From positions 29,354,313-29,418,312 of the forward strand of contig OZ010605.1 of NCBI GenBank assembly GCA_963932145.1: a stretch of DNA of 64,000 nt. Direction: 5' to 3'. The first letter of the stretch is position 1, and every line of letters starts with the position of its first letter. A program made the position numbers and the translations under genes. The notes beneath the pieces are model-generated. The model did no database searches and was not told the DNA's origin. It was given only the letters and a program-made list of their open reading frames with translations. Positions 57,866 through 64,000 of the stretch are shown here, piece by piece. Source of the stretch: Acanthosepion lycidas. Taxonomy: Eukaryota; Mollusca; Cephalopoda; Sepiida; Sepiidae.

Positions 57866-57959
57866 CTTCGGAAAGATTGTGGAGTAGTTTCCCTTTGGCT
57901 TCTCGACGTTTTTGAATACTGAGGTTCCCTTCTTACTACTCAAAGCTAGAGAACTCTGT

Positions 57960-58135
57960 CTAAGCCGCTGATTTATCCGCTAGCTATATGGATGAGTAAA
58001 GATGGATTCATACATTTCTCAAGGGTATTTTTGCGATAGGAAATGCAACGGTTCATACCGGAAATCGAACCCTTCTTCCCGATCCCAATTTCTCCATTAG
58101 TATTCGTTACCTTATCTACATATACCGGTAACTGA
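57960..58135 (-). mobile_element. 5S-rRNA/tRNA SINE, tail and body fragment
   Basis: Plus strand TAAAGATGGATTCATACATT TCTCAAGGG and GAAATCGAACCCTTCTTCCC match the inverse tail/body of the family; strongly diverged. Confidence 0.5.
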
Positions 58136-58919
58136 ATAGTGATGTCTCGATTAATAAGAATAAAATAATTCGCCAAGAAGAGTGTTAAAAATCTAATTCA
58201 AATAACAATTAGAATAATAAGATATTTCTTGTGCTCCAAGTAGTTTGTGTGTTTTTGGAGAACTTCTAAGTTAATATTAGTGTGAATGTTGTAAATGATA
58301 ATCATTAGGTAAAAAATAGTCAATTTTATATAAGTTGTTTTTTGTTTTTAAATAATAATTTAAAAAACTTTCTTAACATGCCCAAATAACATTATATTGT
58401 CCTCAATCGAAACCTCAATTATTAACAGAAAAGCGAATAAAAATATCTTAGTAACAGAAACGAGAATTGTGAAAAGCAAACCTTCAAGCGAGACAAAAAG
58501 AAACTTTTTTTTTATTATTATTATGACACATGTGTTGATGAGCTGAGAGGAAGGAATACATAAGATGCAGGTCACTTTAGAAGTGAATTGATTGTTAAAT
58601 TCCAGGCTCTCTTGTAAGATTTCGCTTGAAAAGTGTCTAGTGTGCATCACTGTCATTTGTGTGGTTGTCAAAATTTCACATGAGTTTACGCATGCGCTTG
58701 AGTCTGCGCTTTAGTAGCGTCTGTCTGGTTATGGTGGACACAGTCGTTGCTTTGTTAACGAACAGCTGAAATCAGGCGGAAACGAATTTTCTTCCGAACA
58801 AACCGAAGAAAGAAAAAGGCGATGTTTCGCGTGAAGTGTAAATTAACTGACGGAGATATTAGATGGAACCCCTTGAAAAATCACTCAGGGATTTTTAGCG
58901 ATTTGTCTAACGCGAGTGT

Positions 58920-60420
58920 GAATTTTATTTTTATTTTATTTTTATTTGTTTCTGCATTTTGTATATTTTCCAATAGAATAAATAACAGCCATTCATTTTT
59001 CCTCCTTACTTTAGAGACCTGCTCTTTTTATAGCCAATTTAGCAGCATTTTGCGTCTCTCTTTATTTCGCTATTCTTTATGTTTTCTTTTTTTTTTTTAC
59101 TATTTTTCTTCCTTCTTATTATTTGCATGCATTTACTTTTTTTCTTTCACTTTCTCTTCCTTTTTTCTTTCTTGTTATTTCCGTTTCTTTTTTGTAATCC
59201 TTCCCCGTTTTCTTTACTATTGCCAATTTGTTTTGAATTTCTTTCTTTCATTTTCTTTATTTCGCTGTTCTCTTATACTGCTTCTTTCACCTCCGTTATT
59301 TTCTTTGTTTGTTTTTTTTTTTTTTCGATTTCTATTCTTCGTTTTCTTCCATTCAATTTTCCATTCCTTATTTTTATTATTTTTTTTATGTTCTTCCTTA
59401 TTGTGAATTATTTTCTAATTTTTAAAATTTTTCTTCTTTCATTTTCTTTCATTCACTTCCACCCTTACCCTTTCTTACTTTCTTATTCTTTCTTTTACAT
59501 CCACCCCAACTTGTCTTTCTTTACCCTTTTCCTTTTCTTTCTTTTGTTTACTTTAGTTTTTTCACATTCTTCTTTTGATTTATTTTTTTTATTTTCATTC
59601 TTTCTTTTCTTACTTCCAGTCTTCCCCAACTCCTTGTTTCGTTCGCCATTTTTATTTTATTTCCATTGCTTTTCTTCAATTCCGATCTTTCTTTCAATCT
59701 TTCGTTTTTACTATCTTTTTCTTTCTATTTAACTTACATTCTTCAATTCATTTCAATGTTTCTTTCTTTCTATTTCTCTTTTATATCTATTTTTCTAGCT
59801 CTCTGTATACTTATCAATCTATTTATCTTTTTTTCTATATTATTCTTTCTTTCTCAATGACTATCTTTCCGTTCATCTGTCTTCCTTTCTTTTTTCTATC
59901 TAGGAATCTATCTGTCTCTCTATATTTCTATCTTTTTTGTTACTATCTATCTATATTTTGTTCTTTCTATCTATTCCTCTTAATTTCTTTCTATTATTTA
60001 TCTTTCTATCCAACGATTTTTCTTTCTTTCTTACTATCTATCTATATTCCTTTTTTCTGTCTTTCTTTTTATCTATTTTTCGTTCCCTCACTCTATATAT
60101 GTATCTATCTATCGTTCAATTTATCTTTCTACTTACCTTTATATTAGTTTTTTTCTAACAACCTACCTTTTTATCTATATTTTTCTAAGTTTATTTCTAT
60201 CTATCTATCTAGCTAGCTAGTTAGCTATGTATCTTTCTATCTTTCTGTCTATCTTTTTATTTATTTGTCTTTCTATCTATATTCATTTCTATGTCTGTCT
60301 TTGTCTCTTTCTATGTTTCTGTCTATATTTTTTATTTATTTGTCTTCCTATCTATCTATATTTATTTATTTATTTCTAACTCTTTTTCTGTATATCTTTC
60401 TTTTTTTCTTTCTGTATTTT
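58920..60420. repeat. 1.5-kb pyrimidine-rich low-complexity tract
   Basis: The plus strand is dominated by T and C in TTTC, TTCTT and TATC arrangements over about 1.5 kb, with purines mostly isolated A. The pattern shades from TTTC-rich on the left to TATC/TCTA-rich on the right. Long Phe/Ser/Leu-rich frames here are by-products. Confidence 0.9.
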
Positions 60421-60440
60421 GTGCTTACATATATTTATAG

Positions 60441-60534
60441 TGATCCTTTCCAGTTGTCTAATCAGTATCTTGATGTTGATATGAAATATCTCATCTCAGC
60501 ATCAAGAATCTGAATAGACAACTGGAAAGGATCA
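60441..60534. repeat. 94-bp foldback palindrome
   Basis: Arms of about 44 bp (TGATCCTTTCCAGTTGTCTA and inner ..CTTGATG.TGA.ATGA) pair with about five mismatches around a six-base loop (AATATC). It sits at the right end of the pyrimidine tract. Confidence 0.9.
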
Positions 60535-60618
60535 GATATAAAAATAAGTAGTCATATTATGTTTATATTATTCAACCAAACATGTTCGAAAAAATATGAT
60601 ATATATATATATATATAT

Positions 60619-60905
60619 AGTTTATGCAAACTTAGGTAATCCGTATGGGTAGACCCGAGGAGGATGATATCCGGAGAGCTCAATGTAAAATTCAGAGAAG
60701 ATATGTTTGAATAAAAACAGACGACGTTAAGGTTCCATGTAATAAATTATTTCACCATAACCCCTTTAACAGGGCTATGGATCATCAGACTTTAGTTCCA
60801 AAAATTAAAATCGAAAATGAAAAGAAATTCACACATTTTTGACGGACCTCATCAAGTATACGTAAAATTAACGAAGTGAGGAAGTGAGGTGGGAAAGAGG
60901 ATATG
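60619..60905 (-). repeat. Dispersed repeat family E, copy 2 (inverse)
   Basis: Reverse complement of 625-908, including the CTGATGA, T, 9-bp hairpin (CCATAGCCC/GGGTTATGG, one wobble), TGAAAT motif. Again bordered by an AT tract (60,599-60,619). Confidence 0.85.
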
Positions 60906-61084
60906 AATGTGTCATATGTAGCATTTCAAATTCTTATTTTTAATTTTTAACTCCAATGTGTCGGCTAAATGTTGTTCGAATTTATTGTGTCTAGTCTCAA
61001 GATATAGATGGCTAAGGAGTGGAGGGGTGGAGACCGACTTTAAGGGAAGAAGCTACACTACTTTCACGAGGACAGTTTTTCTTT

Positions 61085-61086
<2 letters not shown>

Positions 61087-61135
<49 letters not shown>
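61087..61135. repeat. (AT)n microsatellite
   Basis: Uninterrupted AT run. Confidence 0.95.
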
Positions 61136-61138
<3 letters not shown>

Positions 61139-61140
61139 AA

Positions 61141-61280
61141 AGGAAAACAGAACACGTTAAGGTACCATTATAATAATCTTTTTCACCAGAGCCCTTTTAA
61201 ATATTAGCCCTGGATTTACATTGAGCTCTCAGGATTTCGTCCTCCTTGGGATTACCCATACGGATTAGCAAGTTCTTCAT
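61141..61280. repeat. Rearranged family E fragment
   Basis: The left part, CACGTTAAGGTACCATTATA, matches the 26.4-kb palindrome arm in one orientation. The right part, GAGCTCTCAGGATTTCGTCC TCC, matches family E in the other orientation. Confidence 0.65.
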
Positions 61281-61604
61281 ATATATATATAAGCAGCTCT
61301 TAAAAATTCAGCACACCGGAAAGAAAAAGTGACCAACATTAGTTAAAATGTCAGATCATTTTTTGTTTGCATGGGAGTGGGGCTATAGTTGTGTGTTTAC
61401 GGCTTTATTTGATTTTGATCGGATGTGTGATTTCCCCTCCCCCATCCCTGGGAATTAAATAGACAGTAGATAACGTTTAAGATTGAGTTTACATTTTTGA
61501 TGATCAATGTTGGCTGGAAAGATTGTAACCGTAAGATAGTTAAGAACCATAATCGAGTTGTAATTAGAAAATAAAAATTAATTGAAATTATCATATGATC
61601 GCCC

Positions 61605-61740
61605 ATGTCGTGAATGAATACACAGAAGAAGAGTAAATATGAATGTGGAACAGAATACGGTTGATTGTTAAGTTTAACTCACTATTTATTATTGATTACT
61701 TCGGTTATTTTTTGTTTATTTATTCATATTCGCGTAAATA
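61605..61740 (+). mobile_element. RTE-like LINE 3' end, 5'-truncated copy
   Basis: GTCGTGAATGAATACACAGA, AGAGTAAATATGAATGTGGA and ATTGATTACTTCGGTTATTT match 63,415-63,535 almost base for base, where they follow an RTE-like coding region. This copy keeps only the last ~130 bp. Confidence 0.8.
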
Positions 61741-61802
61741 GGGGTAATATTAAAAATAAATTTATTCTAACCAATAATTATTAAATTATATGATAAAACT
61801 TA

Positions 61803-61848
61803 TATGTATGTATGCATGCATGTATGTATGTATGTATGTATGTATGGT
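61803..61848. repeat. (TATG)n microsatellite
   Basis: Tetranucleotide run with TGCA variants. Confidence 0.9.
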
Positions 61849-61997
61849 GTGCACACACCGTCCATCTTTCTTCCGCCTGAGTATTGCCAAACTGAATAAA
61901 GTTTCCCATTTTCGCATTACAGCTGCTGACCGTCTAACGATCGCGTAAAAACATGAAACTTATAGTAGTGGTCTATCTCTGTACATCTGAAAGGTAA

Positions 61998-62001
<4 letters not shown>

Positions 62002-62043
<42 letters not shown>
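62002..62043. repeat. (AT)n microsatellite
   Basis: AT run abutting the Penelope-like 3' end, exactly as at 19,334-19,392. Confidence 0.95.
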
Positions 62044-62044
<1 letters not shown>

Positions 62045-62046
<2 letters not shown>

Positions 62047-62500
62047 AACAATAAAAAAATATTAAAAAATTAAAATGTTCAGACACACTGGGTTGTAGAT
62101 TAATATTCTTCCGTTTTTTTATTATTATTATTTCATTTAGATTCCTCGACGAGTTACCGCTAAAATGGCCATCATCGGGACGAGAAATATTTCTGCTTGC
62201 TGGTAGCAGTAAACTACAGAAATGAATGTCTTGCTGGAGAAAATGAACTTTTGTCTGTAGTTTTCATTTGTTTTTTTTTATTTTTTTAACATGAATCTTT
62301 TAACAATTCTTGTGTTGGTCAGTCTCTTTTAAGTTGTTATTTGAGATAAGAGCTGGATTGACCTATGCTTCTCTGAATTCCCGTGGTCATTTTGACAGTT
62401 TTATTGGTCCTGGAGAGTGGATGTGTCTCTGTTTAGTGTTTGTGTGTGTGTTATTTGGTTCTTAGGGAGTGAGTAAGTATGATATGTGTAAGCGTATGTA
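62045..62500 (-). mobile_element. Penelope-like element 3' UTR, second copy
   Basis: ACACTGGGTTGTAGATTAAT, TTATTTGAGATAAGAGCTGG and GAATGTCTTGCTGG-type blocks match 19,393-19,780. This copy retains an extra ~60 bp containing, on the minus strand, CCGATGATGGCC, a short AT loop, GCGGTAAC, a degraded relative of the CTGATGA-hairpin motif. Confidence 0.7.
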
Positions 62501-62514
62501 TTGCTGTGGATGTG

Positions 62515-62516
<2 letters not shown>

Positions 62517-62578
<62 letters not shown>
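62517..62578. repeat. (AT)n microsatellite
   Basis: Uninterrupted AT run. Confidence 0.95.
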
Positions 62579-62582
<4 letters not shown>

Positions 62583-63179
62583 ATGTGTATTTGGATAGCA
62601 ATCCCTCTTTTATCAAATTTCATTAAAGAAGAATGAGAAGTCACGGCGATTAAGTTTAATCTCAGTGCATTGTCAATCCACTTTATTGAAATTATCATTT
62701 GAAACGCAAATTGAAACTCAAAATAAATTTCAAATTTTAAATTTGTTCTATACTCTAGTCCGTTAAGAACGTAATAATATTTAATTATTTAATTATTTTA
62801 TTTATTTAATTATGTCATTTATGTAATTATTTAATTATTAATTTATTTAATTTATTTAATGTGTGTGGACACTAAGTTCGATTCTATGTAGCAATAGCCT
62901 GTTTCATAATTGAACGCTGTCTCCAGGCCATATGTGTTGTGTGGTGGCTTGACTATTTATATATGCTGGTCAGTGGGGCAATAGCATTTTTATTGTATTA
63001 TCTTAACGGTTGATGTGTAAGCGGCAATGGTTATATTCAAATATCTTAAAGGCTATTAAGTAATCTCCTCACCGATTAAGAGGTGACTTGAGACGGCAGA
63101 AACGTGCAACTAGAGGACGATGCTGAGAATAAATTGGTCCGATAACGTCAGCAACGATGAAGGCGAAATCGAAAGAAGA

Positions 63180-63535
63180 AAATATATATACTGAACACCA
63201 GGAAGAGACAATTGAAATATCTACGGTGTATAAAGAGTAAGGAAGGCCTGGAAAATATAATACGCACGGAAGAGATTGAAAGCAAGGGGGACAGAGGAAA
63301 ACAACGCATATTTTTTAGTATGTTTGAGTAAATGTTTGGCTGAAAAAAGTTTAGGAGACATATGAAATATACGATTTTATTAAGAGTTAAAATGGGCAGA
63401 AAATTATGGACAGACATGTTGTGAATGAACACAGAAAAAGAGTAAATATGAATGTGGAACAGAATACGGTTGATTGTTAACTTTAACTCACTATTTATTA
63501 TTGATTACTTCGGTTATTTTTGTTTATTCATTCAT
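63180..63535 (+). mobile_element. RTE-like LINE, C-terminus and 3' UTR
   Basis: Plus-strand frame: LNTRKRQLKYLRCIKSKEGL, ENIIRTEEIESKGDRGKQRI. Further on, GRKLWTDML precedes a stop. This corresponds to R.RQL.FLGHIMR.EGLENL..TG.IEGKR.RGRQR and the final RKLWR.M block of RTE-type LINE proteins. The short 3' UTR (63,415-63,535) is shared with 61,605-61,740 and leads straight into the terminal AT array. Confidence 0.82.
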
Positions 63536-63557
63536 TAATATATATATATATAATTCA

Positions 63558-63616
<59 letters not shown>

Positions 63617-64000
63617 CATTAATATATATATATATATATAATTCATTAATATATATATATATATATATAATTCATTAATATATATATATATATATATAAT
63701 TCATTAATATATATATATATATATATAATTCATTAATATATATATATATATATATATAATTCATTAATATATATATATATATATATAATTCATTAATATA
63801 TATATATATATATATATATAATTCATTAATATATATATATATATAATTCATTAATATATATATATAATTCATTAATATATACATATAATTCATTAATATA
63901 TATATATAATTCATTAATATATATATATATATATATATAATTCATTAATATATATATATAATTCATTAATATATATATATAATTCATTAATATATATATA
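63536..64000. repeat. Compound array: (TA)n blocks separated by AATTCATTAA
   Basis: Around 18 units in which a TA run of varying length (6 to over 40 bp) is separated by TAATTCATTAATA. It begins where the RTE LINE 3' UTR ends in TTCATTCATTAATATATA, so the spacer is probably the last bases of that LINE. The array continues to the window edge. Confidence 0.95.

Noticed and set aside
58822-60513. Phe/Leu/Ser-rich frames of up to 217 codons that look like membrane proteins
   Set aside because: They come from a pyrimidine-rich low-complexity tract; overlapping frames look equally hydrophobic.

Overview
This window is AT-rich, repeat-dominated eukaryotic DNA. I see no intact host gene, no real tRNA or rRNA gene and no convincing host exon. 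The longest open frames are short or lie inside repeats. The mix of very long (AT)n tracts, tRNA-derived SINEs, Tc1/mariner remnants, Penelope-like elements with GIY-YIG domains and RTE/CR1-like LINE ends fits a marine invertebrate, most plausibly a mollusc and perhaps a coleoid cephalopod. That placement is an inference from repeat content only.

Layout. 0-10 kb: LINE scraps, an inverted pair of a dispersed repeat forming a long hairpin, a tRNA-derived SINE, a copy of a chimeric 5S-rRNA/tRNA SINE and a member of interspersed repeat family B. 10-12 kb: a large 80-bp minisatellite. 13-17 kb: minus-strand LINE pieces, one carrying an in-frame 78-bp tandem expansion, and a Tc1-like transposase. 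17-23 kb: a mariner fragment with an inverted terminal duplicate, a Penelope-like 3' region, a foldback mariner MITE inside a tRNA-SINE-like repeat, and a LINE end. 24-28 kb: an RTE-type LINE end, a near-perfect palindrome, a CR1/jockey-like reverse transcriptase fragment and a full 5S/tRNA SINE. 28-33 kb: mostly unassigned. 33-38 kb: a mariner transposase split by a SINE with clear target-site duplication, a pogo-like MITE nested in family B, and a second mariner end. 38-44 kb: little recognisable. 44-48 kb: a LINE end, a Tc1/mariner transposase and a 128-bp tandem array seeded by a SINE tail. 50-53 kb: a cluster of 5S/tRNA SINEs. 53-57 kb: 95-bp and 30-bp minisatellites, and a 305-bp element with 58-bp inverted termini. 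59-60.4 kb: a long pyrimidine-rich tract. 61-64 kb: two RTE 3' ends, a Penelope-like 3' end and a terminal compound AT array.

Two things stand out. First, about ten copies of a composite SINE have a head that keeps the 5S rRNA internal promoter (box A, intermediate element, box C) followed by a tRNA-like body and a common tail. Second, several otherwise unrelated repeats share one compact motif: CTGANGA, one extra A or T, a short hairpin, then GAAA. It resembles the hammerhead ribozyme core with one extra base. In one place it sits once in every unit of a 128-bp tandem array.
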